Notes under the pieces: model-generated
Databases searched by the model: none
Told to the model about the DNA's origin: nothing
What the model saw: only the letters and a program-made list of their open reading frames with translations
Translations under genes and position numbers: made by a program
Assembly (NCBI GenBank): GCA_000697475.1
Contig: JNEU01001132.1
Location: forward strand, 124,001 to 188,000
Direction: 5' to 3'
From: Lichtheimia corymbifera B2541
Taxonomy: Eukaryota; Mucoromycota; Mucoromycetes; Mucorales; Lichtheimiaceae
DNA: 64,000 nt
In this document: positions 50,459 to 63,081 of the stretch, in pieces
How positions within the stretch are numbered: the first letter of the stretch is position 1
Layout of the letters: each line of letters starts with the position of its first letter

Positions 50459-51622
50459 TCAAGCTTCATCATGGAAAGTGGATGACTTGTCACTGAATAC
50501 ATTTAAATTTGATACATATAAATGAGTTGATGCCCCCATGGAGATTTGTTTGCAGTCGATGCGAGATGAACACGTTATGAGAGCGTCAAGAACCTTGGTC
50601 CCGATGACCAATTTTGATGAATGATCATGTGTGATTTGCTTCACTTCAATATTGGTGTATTTGGTGCTTTGTTGCGGAAGAGAGCTGTGATGCCAGTCGT
50701 TCTCTTTCAAGAATCTGATCTTCTCATGGTGAGCGTCATGCTCGGGGATTCGTCCGTAGACTTCAGCAGACAATATAATACTCACGCTATCTGACCCAAA
50801 AAAAAAAAAGCGGTTAGAGAAAGTAAGGAAACAATTATGGGTCCTCATCTTACCCCCCCCCCAACTAACTTGTCAACAAGGTAGTACCCTCGATAATTCT
50901 AGCCGCTACATATCGTAGCCACGACTTGCGCAACCAATCAGTATTTAAAATGGTGGCAAGAGCCTTGTCCATCTCAACATAGCCTTCATTGATCATCATA
51001 GACTTGATTGGTTGGATGGCTATGTCAAATGGTGATCTGGTGGCTCTGTTCTGTACTTCTTTGTTATTTCCCACCAGAGTATATAGGCTTGCACTCTGCC
51101 TACAAATGTATCTACCACAAGGATGGACCCATCAAGGAGCACAGTCAAATGTCATCAGGCAGCAATGAACATTTCAAGCGGTAAAAAAATGAAGTGAGCT
51201 ACATAGATGACGAATACCCTGATATTGGGATGCGCATAAAGACTATTCATGAGACTTACTAAAGGCTGCGTATGATGATATGCATACAAGTAGGAAGAAA
51301 GAGCGTATAGTAGTGTTGGTTACAACAGCCTTGTTTATATGTGAGTGGGCGTGGGGATTGTTGCCATGATTGATTGAACTGATAAAGCGGTCAAAGCATA
51401 TTGGAGTGCCGAGTAGAAGTGATGGAGAATCACAGCTGATAAATCCACCTGCTTAGGTGACATAAGCGTGTCCTCTATAGATAGATGGATGATGCCTTCA
51501 TCAGCGATACGTCTGAAGAATTTTGGTGTGATTATTGAAGGTCCATGGATAAACCAGGATCCGGGGCATCCATTTGCTATCACATACCACTTACTGTGTT
51601 GAAACGGAGCAAAATAAGGCAT
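50459..51622 (-). CDS. Unrecognised multi-exon gene
   Basis: The last two exons are well supported: 51095-50870 and 50790-50459 join with AG acceptors and matching phase to give about 185 residues ending in a normal stop. Sequences include DIAIQPIKSMMINEGYVEM, NTDWLRKSWLRYVAARIIE and DCKQISMGASTHLYVSNLN. The composition is protein-like with no low complexity. A further minus frame at 51622-51335 (including DEGIIHLSIEDTLMSPKQ) probably belongs to the same gene, but I could not find a clean junction. No domain recognised. It may be a lineage-specific protein. The donor of the last intron is GTTAGT. Confidence 0.45.
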
Positions 51623-51892
51623 TGTGTGTGAGTGTTCGTTTCAGAAAGAAAAGTTGATTGGCCTTTGACACCTTCATTGATAAGTGCATAGTGCCATGGT
51701 GGAGTGTGATATAGCGTCTCCCCCCTTTACACCGCCAACCAATGTTATTATTAGGAAGTGGATGCAACATACACTGATCCTGAAAACTACCACCATACCC
51801 AATTGCCACTTTCTAAAGCGAGATATCAAATCCTTTTATACGAGTATATTTACATATGTTTTCCAATAATATACAAGAAAATGACATGTCAA

Positions 51893-52731
51893 CTACGGTA
51901 CTGGGAAGCCTGAAACGCCAGATTCATACATGCTATTGCTTTCAATGGTGTATTGACGTCGTTTGGAATCCATCTGCTGGGATATCATATCATCTTCGTC
52001 CTCTTCACCAGATCTTCTCCTTCGTCTCGATTGATCAGTTGGATGGCTCAATTTCCTTGCCATATAGATAGGCTCGTATTCCTATCGTGAAGAATAAATA
52101 CTTATGTACCAATCACCTGAAATACACTGTTCACTTACACTGAGTTGACTCTTGAAGCTATCGTTTGGGTTGATACAAAGGCGCTTGCTTTGCACATATT
52201 GGTAGGCTTGAGTGGCATTCATATTGTAAATCTCCATTGCATAGGCGATAACAAAGCTGGGGCTGCGCGACATGCCAGTGTTGCAGCATACAAGAAGCTT
52301 TCCATGCTGTTCAAGCACTTCCTTGATATACGCTGTGCACTGAGGGAATATAGGGATAAGGTTTTGCATGGTGGAATCAGATACTGTGATAGGCTTGAAG
52401 TTGAAAAGCTCGGCAAGAGTATCAGTCTTGAAGATACGAAGCTCGTTACTGTCCAGGAAGCAAAGAATATGCGTAATGCCGTTGTTTTGAAGATGTTGGA
52501 TATTACGACAGGCAGCAAATGGACCTAGGTATAATCCAGGCTGTTTTGTTCAAGGAAATAGTCGTCATGGGTCAGTCGTCAGTGTGTCAACCGTATTGAC
52601 TCGTCATAAGAGATTACCAATATTTCTTGCATTTCGCGACGCATCTCATAACGCCAATCATCCACTGCAGTGCAGTTTGTGCTGTCGTAAGAAGTGCAGT
52701 CTCTGCCCCAGAGTTCGAATGTAGGCAACAT
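51893..52731 (-). CDS. STYX: STYX-family dual-specificity phosphatase with catalytic cysteine
   Basis: Three exons on the minus strand: 52731-52618, 52540-52139 and 52081-51893; 234 residues. The N-terminal DWRYEMRREMQEILPGLYLG is the hallmark of STYX, the serine/threonine/tyrosine-interacting pseudophosphatase of animals. The rest follows STYX order: a variable segment, the P-loop, then YVQSKRLCINPND and EYEPIYMARK. In human STYX the catalytic Cys is Gly; here the P-loop reads VCCNTGMSRS, so Cys124 and Arg130 are present with the acid Asp93 (ITVSDS). The preceding His of the usual HC motif is Cys123. The protein may therefore be an active phosphatase. The Arg-rich/acidic tail (RRRRRSGEEDEDD) suggests a nuclear location. 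Confidence 0.9.
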
Positions 52732-52976
52732 GGAAATGACAGTGAATAAAGAGGAATGGCATGCTCCGCCAAATCAGGATATAGAATTTAGACGCATGAG
52801 TGACGACCCCCTCTTTAACCACTGGCAAAGGCATCACTACCCATACATCATTTAACATTGCCAGATTGTTTTTTCTTATATTTGGGACTCTCTATGGATT
52901 CGACAATAATGTATCTTATTGGGATGTGATTGGTGATATAAGATTATATACAAGGAAAAACCAGCAAATTTACAAG

Positions 52977-54938
52977 CTATACAATGGCTTTCTTCTTCCC
53001 ACGTGGTAGACTAGGGCCCCACACCTTGACTGTAAAATCGGCAGAACCACTTGCAAGGATGGGCTCAGTTGGGTGAAAATTAACAGCATATACTCGATCA
53101 GTGTGCCCTTCGAGCCGTTGCATTAATTCTGCGCTTTCCTAATAGACATATGGATTAATCTACAGTGAAACCATATGATAGCATTGTTGAATACCTCGCC
53201 AACATTATACAAATATGCATACGGATCTGCACTGCCAGTTGCAAGTAGTACGCTCTTCTCTTCCTTTGGTTCAGAAAAATCGCCTGTAGATGTCAACGCT
53301 CTATCAGGGTCGCTGTCCCCAGTGGCCAACGGTGAAGGGCGGCTTACAATTGAAGCATTATCTACCATCCCACACACATGTTATTTGATGTCCACTACGC
53401 TTTCATTGCAACCTACATCCGCTGCCACAGTAAAATGATGATTTTATAGGCCAATTCTTGTTCTTGAACCCTTTCAGCGCATGCACAAGCCGGGTATCCG
53501 ATTTGGGTGGATCCATACCACGATCATATACACGTAACACTATTACCAGCATCAGTATTCCTTCATGATATGGGCTTTTGCTGGGTATCATTTACCATTG
53601 TCGTAGCTATTTACAGCCATGTATCGTGGCTCGTCATAGTCGTCAACTAGTATAGTTTATAAGCGTCAAAGAGCGTAATAACCATCAATCATTGCTAACC
53701 TGCACGTCTAGCCGCATCTGTGCGCCGCCGACCAATCGTAATATGTGAGATTGGCATATTGCTCGTACCATTCGTAGTGCTTGATATACATGTTCCTGCA
53801 TTGTGTGGATGTGTGGATCAGACATAAGCTCTGGATCACAGAATTCCCAATACTTACGTGATCGTATATCCCATACCTTGAGTACCCCGTGCGCATCACC
53901 CGAGATAACGTGCATACCATCCCTTGAAGCATATAGCGTGTTGACCATGCTGTCGTTATGTATGACTGCTACTGCGTTTGGTGAACGGGTATCGACTGTG
54001 GCTAGGATTTTCCTTGATGTGCCGCAATAGAATATATTGGAGTCTAATGTTTACGTTTGGGTGAGAAGATCATGTCAATAGAGGAATATGATGATGCTAT
54101 TACCCATAAAGTCCCATCCAACGCATTGAACAAAGCCATCCATCTCAAAAGTGCCTGAGAGCTTGCTGGTCTCGACATCCCATGTTTTACAAGTTTCATC
54201 GTATGCGCCTGATACCAGCTTATTGGATTCGGATGTCCATGCCACGTCAGATATATTGAGCGTATGACCTTTCAAGCACATCACTTCCTTTTGTGCTGAT
54301 ACAGTATCCCAAATCCGCACCGTCTTGTCAAAAGATCCTGAAGCAAGCAAACTGCCGTTGGGAGAGAATTCCACGGTGTACACAGCGCCCACGTGACCTT
54401 TCAGTTCGTAACGCATATCGAACGCCTCCCCATTGTAATCTATCCCAAACGAAACACTTGTCAATGCATCTTCAAACGACATCATTACACATATCAAAAC
54501 ATTACTAGGTTGAAAATCGTTGCCAGCAGCTTCTTGAACGGCCATGGATATCACCTGCTCGGCTTTCGAGTCCATATTCGAAGTGGAACCATGATCAACG
54601 ACAAAAGGACGATAAGTCAACCCGCCTTGAGAAATAGAAGCAGCATAGCGTGCTGAAAGGTCGTAAATGCTCTTTTTGAGTGCACTGTTCTCTTTGTCCA
54701 ATAGATCGACCTTCTGCTTCAAGTGCTTTACTTCCTTGAGAAGCTTCTCCACCTGTTGATCGCGTCCAGAGGCTGTAGGATTGCTGCTTCCTGTAGGGGT
54801 CGATGCTGAAGGAGGATAGACTGATGTCGACGTCGTACCCACCATGTTGACGGCTTGCCCTCCACTTGAACTAGTCATGCTGCTAGAATGGCTACGCATT
54901 GTTGACGATCGCTGCTGATGCTGAGGCAACTGGTCCAT
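52977..54938 (-). CDS. WD40-repeat protein with N-terminal coiled coil
   Basis: Nine exons on the minus strand: 54938-54506, 54439-54104, 54043-53858, 53795-53769, 53717-53700, 53646-53596, 53539-53417, 53361-53195 and 53138-52977; 500 residues. A Ser/Thr-rich N-terminus is followed by a coiled coil (VEKLLKEVKHLKQKVDLLDK). Clear WD repeats follow: HVGAVYTVEFSPNGSLLASG...VRIWD, HTLNISDVAW...CKTWD, VISGDAHGVLKVWD, LLATGSADPYAYLY and the last, HTDRVYAVNFHP...VKVWG. The block GFKNKNWPIKSSFY between repeats is unusual. The protein is a beta-propeller scaffold; I cannot assign the complex. Exons 4-6 are very short (27, 18 and 51 nt). It is divergent from RCY1. Confidence 0.8.
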
Positions 54939-55229
54939 CAAAGATATGTGTCGTGTGCCCAGGTGGAAACCGTGAGCGGGCTATTTCTGTTTCAAGGGCT
55001 ATCCAAGAATAAAAGCCAGCCCGTTGCTATGGCGACGCACAAGAGTTACAGTCGTACTTAGCTAGCATAAAAATCCCTGCCATCTTTATACGATGTACAG
55101 TTCAATAATGAAGGAATCATACTACACGTAATGATGTCTATTATTGTGGTTGCTGTTTTTCTTCGAATGATGAAACGCTATAATTTCTTGCCCGGTTCAA
55201 GATGTTGGAAGGAGGTTACTTGTATATGA
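54939..55229. promoter_or_regulatory. Divergent promoter between the WD40 gene and RCY1
   Basis: A compact region of about 290 bp separates the two start codons. It includes AT-rich stretches; no specific regulator site recognised. Confidence 0.45.
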
Positions 55230-58200
55230 ATGGGCGGGAGATTGTTTATACGGATCTTCGTCCACAATTTGTGCAAAGGACTGCCTTCCACTTGGTCTTC
55301 CCGCTCTTCGTCCGAAATCCCCTTCAGTCCAATGGATAGGTCTGGTGAATTATCAGGCTCAAAGGCACCGCAATCGCCTGTATCTGTCCACAAGACATTG
55401 CCACCCGATGTCCTAGTCAAGATTTTTCACCACCTTCCCGTACCGTCTCTCGTCAATGTCGCTTTGGCATCACGGCGTTTCAAGGTGCTTTGCTACGATG
55501 ACGAAATATGGGATACCAAAATCCAGCTTATGCTCGGCTGTGACTCGAGTGGACTCGCAGGTGCAGAAACGTCTCAAGATGCTAGCAGCAGTAGCTTGAT
55601 GAATATTGAAGAAACCATCAAAATCAACAACAAACCCCTGAACGCATTGATACCTGGTTTATCAACGGATCCATTCAATACACGAGCAAGAGCACGGTCA
55701 ACAGGTCAAGCCAGAGAAAAGTTCAAGGAGCTGTATGTCCGCTTAATGCCTTACTATGTGGATCTACGAACCAAGTCAAGAGAATCCAAAGTGCTGAAGG
55801 ATTATGGTCATCAACCAGAAAAATGCGGGAGGTTACTTCATACATTGGTTGCTTTTGGTCGTTGCCATGTGGTGGATGATTGGAAAGACGTAAGTTTGAT
55901 TGACAAAGGAGACAACGATCATCTCATTGACGAAACTGGTTCTTTAGATTAATAAAGCGGTGGAATCACTGTGTCAGTACTTTGAGAACGCGTCGCTACA
56001 TAAATTTGAAACAGCGTACGATGTGCATGATATCAATGACATGAAGGTAATTTCTACTACGTCTTAGCATATTATGGAACACTCATCCTCATATACATGT
56101 TCCCATCCACCCCCCATATAGACGTTTGCTCATGCACTTATTGCGCTGAATGGCGGATCCATTTGTATTCAAACATACATCCAGAAGCACCCTATTTTCT
56201 TTGACAACCCCTTCAAACCTGAAGATAATTTCACGTGAGTTATAATATCCCATCGTCTTACTGTTGACTTATTCAGTCGAATAGTACATCAGCGCATGAT
56301 CTGGATCCCTTTCGGAAGTTCATGTCCTTGGTGACAGAGGAGTGTCGACAGCAATCATTCGTCGTTTCAGAAACATTTCCGCCCAATGTTGACGTTTATT
56401 ATACTTTTGTTGATCGTGTATTGGAGGATGTGGTAAGTAACACAGTTAAAGTGTTGGTTTGATATGAGTTACTGATACTTTGGTCAAGGTGGCGGATTAT
56501 GTGAATGCATTACTAGCTATCGCTCAGCGTCGTGAAAGGCGGTTATACCTGCATACAATCTCCGTGGTGCTTGACGTCGCATCCAAAATGATCCAGGAAT
56601 TTACTCAGGACAATCTTCCACGTGGTATTAGCACGGATTCCAGCATCAACCTACTATTCAAGCTTTTCATTCCATTGATCGACGACTATCTATACGAAGA
56701 ATTACAATATGTCAAAGATACTTGCAAGAAATTGATTGATGATTGGGTACGGAAGATGGATATACAATGAGAAATTACAATGAACAATGTAGACTGATGA
56801 TCTTATAGAACGATGGTTATGGTTCTCGAAGGGAAGATGCATCGTCTCGGCTCACAAACCAATCACGTGAAACGTTTAAGAGGTAAAACTAGATTCAACG
56901 ATATCTTTGAGAAGCATCAATGCTAAGCCCACAAAGAAACTATCTCTCAGCATTCAAAAAAATGATTGCACTCCCTGCCGACCTAGTCACTTCTGCAGCT
57001 ACCACAATTGCTTCACCGTTTCAGCGATCACGTGATGAATCATCGACACCTTCAGCATCCAAAAACAGTGATACCCATACGACCACCACCACCAGCAGCC
57101 CTACAACTCCAACCAGCAAACGATCGTCCATGTTGAAAACGTCATCACCGTCATCACCAGTAGATATCCGTGATACCGAGTTCAATGCTGCTCTGCATGA
57201 ATTGGATACGATGCAGGATCTGCTTAGTTTGGAAACGGTTCTGCAGCTGATTCACGTCAATAAGGACGCAGAGCGTCGTGTCGAGAAATTCCTTCAAATC
57301 GGCTTCCCAGAAGTTATGCACGCTAAAGTGTAAGTTATCAGTTGCATTGAATCTAACATTGCCTGTATGAGGAACTTATTTTTGTTTTTAGTCTGAAAAC
57401 GTATGAGCAAATATTTATACAACTACTACGCACTCTGGGACATGAACATATCGAACCAGCTTTTGAAAGGTATGGTATTAGAGTTGAATGGAGAGATCGC
57501 TGAGGCCGCAAGTACAAGCATTGACTAACTTAATTCTTGGTTCATTTGTGGTTGGAAGGGCTGGTGAGCATTTGAAGACATATACCCCAGATATGGATTC
57601 CCTTGACAGCGTAGACGTGCCCCCTTTAACCGAATTTTTCGAGATGGTACATGTCGGCGATGTCATACAACAAATGCTTCAGCTTTATTATGACGAAGAA
57701 ATTGTAAGCCATACCGCTGTCGAAAATATTGCAATCGTGCTAACTTCACGAATAATAGAGCAAATACATCGATAAAATGGATTTCATCAACGACGTCAAC
57801 AAAGAGAAGAAGACATTCGAACGCACTTTGGATGACTGCGTGGCAAATGGCATGGACCGTGGCATCCAGGTAAATGTAAATATGCTTTGTTATGCCAAAA
57901 CTAATGACATGTCAATGAAACGTTTAGGTGCTTCTATCTCAAGTAGAGTACATATTGGCCCATGAACAAAGACCGGAAGATTATAATCCTGAAAATGAAT
58001 GCCTTGCGGATCTCAAACCGACAAAGGTAAAAAAGATATTTTGAGTCTTATCATTTATTCTGATAACACTAATAGGCGTGCCGAGATGCTATTGAATGTC
58101 TACGGTCCAATACATCTATGCTTAATGGGGCTTCTGAGAAATCAACTATGGATCTCTTCTTTAGTGAAGTTGGTCGGCGTTTTGGGGAGTGAGTATTTGT

Positions 58201-58621
58201 ACAAAAGAAGCAGGCATCAACGGTTATACTGAAACATAATCAAAGGGTCTTGAGCAAACACCTAAAAGCACAAACGGTCAATGAGCAAGGAGGATTCCAG
58301 TATATCAGGTAACTCCATGATTCCGAGCTGTAGCTGACATATGTCCTAATCGAATATCACAGTGACATGAATGCGTATTATAATTTTATTACCACCTTGC
58401 GGCAAAGCTCAATAACGCCTTATTTTTCCGCCCTGAAATCGCTTGCCAACATCTACATAATCTCGTCCGCGCCTGACATCAAGAATGTTATCCATGATCT
58501 TGAGAGATACCACGGCTTGATGAAGACGGAAGACCTACTTGAATTTGCAGCATGTCGAAGCGATTGGCCTGTGATTAAAAAGGTGGTGATGAAGGATATC
58601 ACTGACTGTACCATCATGTAA
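55230..58621 (+). CDS. RCY1: Recyclin Rcy1 (F-box plus Sec10-like endocytic recycling factor)
   Basis: F-box protein needed for recycling of endocytosed membrane proteins back to the surface. Fourteen exons: 55230-55889, 55948-56046, 56122-56234, 56285-56432, 56489-56746, 56809-56882, 56928-57329, 57392-57469, 57559-57703, 57759-57869, 57928-58026, 58076-58188, 58246-58308 and 58363-58621. The product is 873 residues, or 839 if it starts at 55332, which is nearer the usual Rcy1 N-terminus. The F-box reads LPPDVLVKIFHHLPVPSLVN. A Sec10-like helical region follows, interrupted by a Ser/Thr-rich loop. The C-terminus is Cys-Thr-Ile-Met, a CAAX prenylation box matching the yeast Rcy1 end. Yeast Rcy1 works with Rab GTPases, and Ypt6 is also in this window. 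Confidence 0.92.
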
Positions 58622-59600
58622 AGAGAGTAGTCTTCATTTAAATAGTATTGCAAACCTAATATTGGTACATCGAGTACAGAAAGTTTTACATATCGATGTT
58701 CAAATGTCAATTACATTAATCTTCTCTATTAAATACTTTATCTTTCTTATCCTACAAACAATAACGTCGAAACGGTAGTTGCTATATAAGTTATATGGTA
58801 ACTAGGGATAACTTGTTGCCATGGTTAAATATCGCTTCTCAAGGATGTCAAACTTTCCTTGCACTGGGACACTCAGTGAGCGTCAAGTTCGGTTGCAATT
58901 ATCCTTTTTAGACTATTTTAACGTCTCTGTAGAGCAATCGGCCTACCGCCCTAAAAGGAAATCCGTAGGATGAGTGAGGATTTTCACAACAATACATGAA
59001 GCAGCTGGCTCATACTACAAATGTATATAGGCGATGGTCAAAGAAATCGGATCGTTCTATACTTAAAAGCATGGGAAGGCGTGAGGTATAATGCAAGTTG
59101 ACGCGGCACCAGCGTATTTAAATGTGCCTTAATTGGGTTCTGAGACGAGAAAAGCACAAGCAGCAGCACATCTTGGCATTCATGTTAACGGTGTATGAGT
59201 GCTCCCGGATAAAAGGCAATAGCCTTGTGGCTCGTAATACAATGCAACCATTGCATTTGAACTTGCTCTACTGCAAAGTGGAAACAAGACCGGAGGTGGA
59301 AAACGTAATGCAGCCAGCAATGGAAATGCAAACTATGTAGTGTGTCGATGATATGGTTGAATGCGGGAGAATGGATGATAAGGGGTTGCGAATATATTCC
59401 GCTCAAGGCGACTGTGGTGTGATAGCAGTAAAAGCATCAATCCTTTGTAAAATCGGAAAGGCGATACTCGGAGAGGGCAGCATGCTCCGTCACGAATTAT
59501 GCTGCCTTTAGGTTACGTTACACTGCACGACAAGCTGTATAAATACCCCTTTTTGTATTTGCGCCTCAACCTTCTTTTTAGCTCCTTCAAACACTGCAAC
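58622..59600. other. Intergenic: RCY1 3' end and PLD promoter
   Basis: About 1 kb between tandem genes. Open frames at 59122-59340 and antisense have no motif. An AT-rich TATA-like segment (gtataaatacccc, 59535-59547) lies about 55 bp before the PLD ATG and is followed by a pyrimidine-rich leader. Confidence 0.45.
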
Positions 59601-62600
59601 ATGGCGTGCGCTTCGGGTCTTGTCACATTCGTAGGCGACTTTCGCACAAGGATTCGACACAAGTTCATCCATTTCTTCCATGCCGCTGAAGAGCATCAAG
59701 AGACAGAGGAAGAGCGTGAACACAACTTCCAAACCAAGTTGCATCGATACAACTCCTTTGCCCCTGTACGTCATGACTCTCAAGTCAAGTTTTTCGTAGA
59801 CGGTCATGACTATTGCTGGTAGGTTGCTATATGCTACTTGCTGCACATTTCGTATCTGACAGGGAGTAGGGCTGTGTCTGAGGCAATTGAAAGTGCAAAG
59901 CATGTGATATTCATTGAAGACTGGTGGCTGGTAAGACCATAATCGCACATTCATAATTTGTATTAGGATGAAATAACTGATCCATCCTTCATATAGACAC
60001 CTGAGTTGGTAATAAGGAAAGATGAGAATATAGATTGATGATGCTGACTTGACGATGACAGTACTTGAGACGACCAGCATCCCGTTATCCAGAATATCGC
60101 ATTGATGCTTTATTGAAGCGAAAAGCAGAAGAAGGTGTTAAGATTTACATTGTTGTATACAAGGTATGCCATCAAAGTTAACAACACTGAAGATACACTG
60201 ACGCCAGCGATAGGAAGTAGAGGTGGCCATGACGTTGGATAGTCGACACACTAAGCATTGGCTGCAAGATCTGCATGCAAACATTGTTGGTGCGTAGTTT
60301 GGGTCGTGGAGTTGTAATGTGGGAGAACGTTACAAGACTCAGCTTGGATGATCATCTTCATAGTGCAGCGACATCCGGACCATGCAATCGGCGGTACCTT
60401 TTTCTGGTCTCACCATGAGAAGTTTGTCGTGGTCGATCAACGAATTGCATTCCTAGGTGGTATTGATCTTTGTTTTGGGTAAGGGAGAAATCAAGCGCAA
60501 AAGCTGTTTTCTTGTACGTGTTTGTTTGACTACTTTATCAATAGCCGCTGGGACACCCATACCCATCAATTGGCTGACTTCCAAGGACCAGAGCAGAATA
60601 TGAGACTTTTCCCAGGTATGTAAAACTTGTGCCTCTTGTTCGGATTTTGAGCTCATGCGGTTGAAATAGGCCAGGATTATAGTGACGCTCGCGTGTGCGA
60701 TTTCAAGGATGGTAAGTGTATTTTGTGCTACTCGACAGGGACGTTGGTGTGACAAACATGAAATTACAAGCTGACGAGAGACGTCATTTGCAGTTCAAAA
60801 TTGGGATATGGTGCTAATTGATAGATCCATCGTTCCACGTATGCCATGGCATGACATGTCGCTGTGTATGGTAAGAAGATTGCCACAGTGATCTACTCCA
60901 GAGTCTAACTAGCCGAATATAGGTGGGTGGACCTGTCTTGGACGTATGCCGTCATTTCTGTGAGCGATGGAATTTCATCAAACACGAAAAGGCTTTGGAT
61001 AAAGAACGCGTGCCTTTTATTCAGCCTCCTCTTGGTGGTTTCAACAATTATCAAAAGTTCAAACTCCCAGAGGCTGATGATCGTGGCCATCGTCGCCATC
61101 GATTTGAGCCTGGAACGCGTGGTGTCAAGGGTACATGTCGCACACAAGTGCTTCGTAGCGTTGGTGAATGGAGCATTGGCTTGGAAACCGAAGTAGGTGA
61201 TAGGTTCAGTAATTAATGCGTCTGCTTATCTCACACTCTCTCCAGCATTCTATCCAAAACGCGTATATTGCTGCCATCCATGATGCCAAGCACTTTGTTT
61301 ACATTGAAAACCAGTTTTTCAGTGAGTTTTATACTTTGTACTCGTCACCTTCGCAACTGAGAGCTAACCATATCCCAAAGTCACTGCAACCGAAAAAGAT
61401 GACAATGATATCTTGAAGAACCAAATTGGCCAAGCCATTGTCAGACGTATTATTCGTGCACACGAAGAGCGTGACAATTTCAAAGTGATCGTGTTGATGC
61501 CTTTGATGCCTGCTTTCCCAGCTGATCTTGCTACTAAGGAGGCAGCCAATGCACGGTAAGTTGACTAAAACAAAAGACATATCTGAAACGGCTATTTACC
61601 TCGTGGATCATTAGCCTGATTATGTACTACCAATATGTGTCTATCTGTCGCGGTGGAAAGAGTATTATGGAAAAATTGGAAGCTGCAGGTATCGACCCCA
61701 GTCAATATATTCGTTTCTACAGTCTTCGCAGTTATGATCGTATCAATCGACGAAAGATGGAGGAAATGTTGGTACGTGCTGCAGGCTACTCATCCGACGT
61801 GACACAAAGCCTGGAACAGCAAGTGGAGGCGACAGCTGTCAGTGAAGAAGGAGAAGCCAAAATCAGGTGGTCAGCAGAAGTATATGATGCAGATTCCTGC
61901 ATCGCCTCCGATTCTATTGCTCACTATGCCATGAAGGATGGCGGTGACTTGATGAAGGAGCCATGGATCACTGATACGTCTTCCTCAGCTCCACGTGATG
62001 CTGCTGCCGAACGTGAAGAACGTGAGGCCTATGTCTCAGAAGAATCTTACATTCATGCCAAGCTCTTGATTGCAGATGGTTCGTTATTGTTTTTAGTGTT
62101 ATTCAACAATGGGATAGAAGACTGATGAAATTTTATAGATCGTTTGGTGATTATGGGCTCAGCCAACTTGAATGACAGATCCCAATGCGGCGATCGTGAC
62201 TCCGAAATTGCACTTTTGGTAGAAGATCAGGATATGATCCCATCTCGCATGAATGGTCGTTATGTAAGTTGAGTTGCAGCCTCTTCACATGGTTGCTGTG
62301 AGCTGACAACTTTTTGTTATTTACAGTATGAAGCTGCTAAGTTCGCAGCTACATTGCGTCGACAGCTATGGAAAGAACATTTGGGTTTACTTCCCCATGA
62401 GCCTGCTGATGAAGTCAATGATGCAATGTTACCACTTCCCGTGCCACAAATTGACCACACTGGTACTGAGGAAGACCGTTTAGTTATGGATCCCTTAGGC
62501 GAGGATACCCAAAAATTGTGGAATTCCACAGCCAGAACCAATACTGAAGCTTTCCGCAAGGTGTTCCATTGCGTTCCTGATGACAATGGTAAACTCAGCT

Positions 62601-62865
62601 TTGGCATGAATCAAACGTATCATTAATACCTTTTATTTATTTAGTGACCACTTGGGATGAATATCACTCGTTCTATCCTGACCAAAACAAGGTCGATATT
62701 GGACACATTGCCGACAAGGAGATGCCTGTTTCTGTTATCCGACAAGAATTGAGCCAGATTCGTGGACATTTGGTGGAATTCCCAACCAAGTTCCTTGAGA
62801 ATGTGGATATGAAAGGAGAATCCATTCCTTTCCTAAGCGATGCTGTTCAAGAGTTATACACTTAA
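59601..62865 (+). CDS. Phospholipase D (short fungal type, no PX/PH domains)
   Basis: Hydrolyses phosphatidylcholine to phosphatidic acid and choline. Sixteen exons: 59601-59818, 59870-59930, 59997-60008, 60062-60163, 60214-60289, 60364-60478, 60545-60615, 60670-60711, 60794-60870, 60923-61192, 61246-61321, 61381-61555, 61615-62078, 62139-62263, 62327-62588 and 62645-62865; 788 residues. Both HKD motifs are intact: HEKFVVVD (His174, Lys176, Asp181) and HAKLLIAD (His579, Lys581, Asp586), plus the eukaryotic WWLTPELYLRRP and IENQFF blocks. No PX or PH domain precedes the catalytic region, unlike Spo14; this matches the short PLDs of filamentous fungi. Exon 3 is 12 nt (TPEL). The donor after exon 13 (GTTCGT, 62079) is atypical. 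Confidence 0.93.
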
Positions 62866-63081
62866 ATTATTCGAGGATACAATATAGCAAATATCACATT
62901 GAGCCATAACAAAGTACTGATTCATACGATGAGCAATTGAAAAAGCTTTATTGATCTACAACATCTACAACAATGATTTTATATACTGCATAGAGATAAT
63001 CCAAGTCTACTAACACCGATTGGTCGAGTAATTTGTTCACCCAACCACACAGGGCAGAATAGCTGATCAATTTCGTGTTTC

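Noticed and set aside
57470..57495. 26-nt intron in RCY1
   Set aside because: Too short and unnecessary; an 89-nt intron (57470-57558) with normal ends restores the Sec10-like reading frame.
59508..60080. 190-codon minus ORF
   Set aside because: Lies antisense across the PLD first exons and introns; the PLD model has strong motifs, so this is a shadow.
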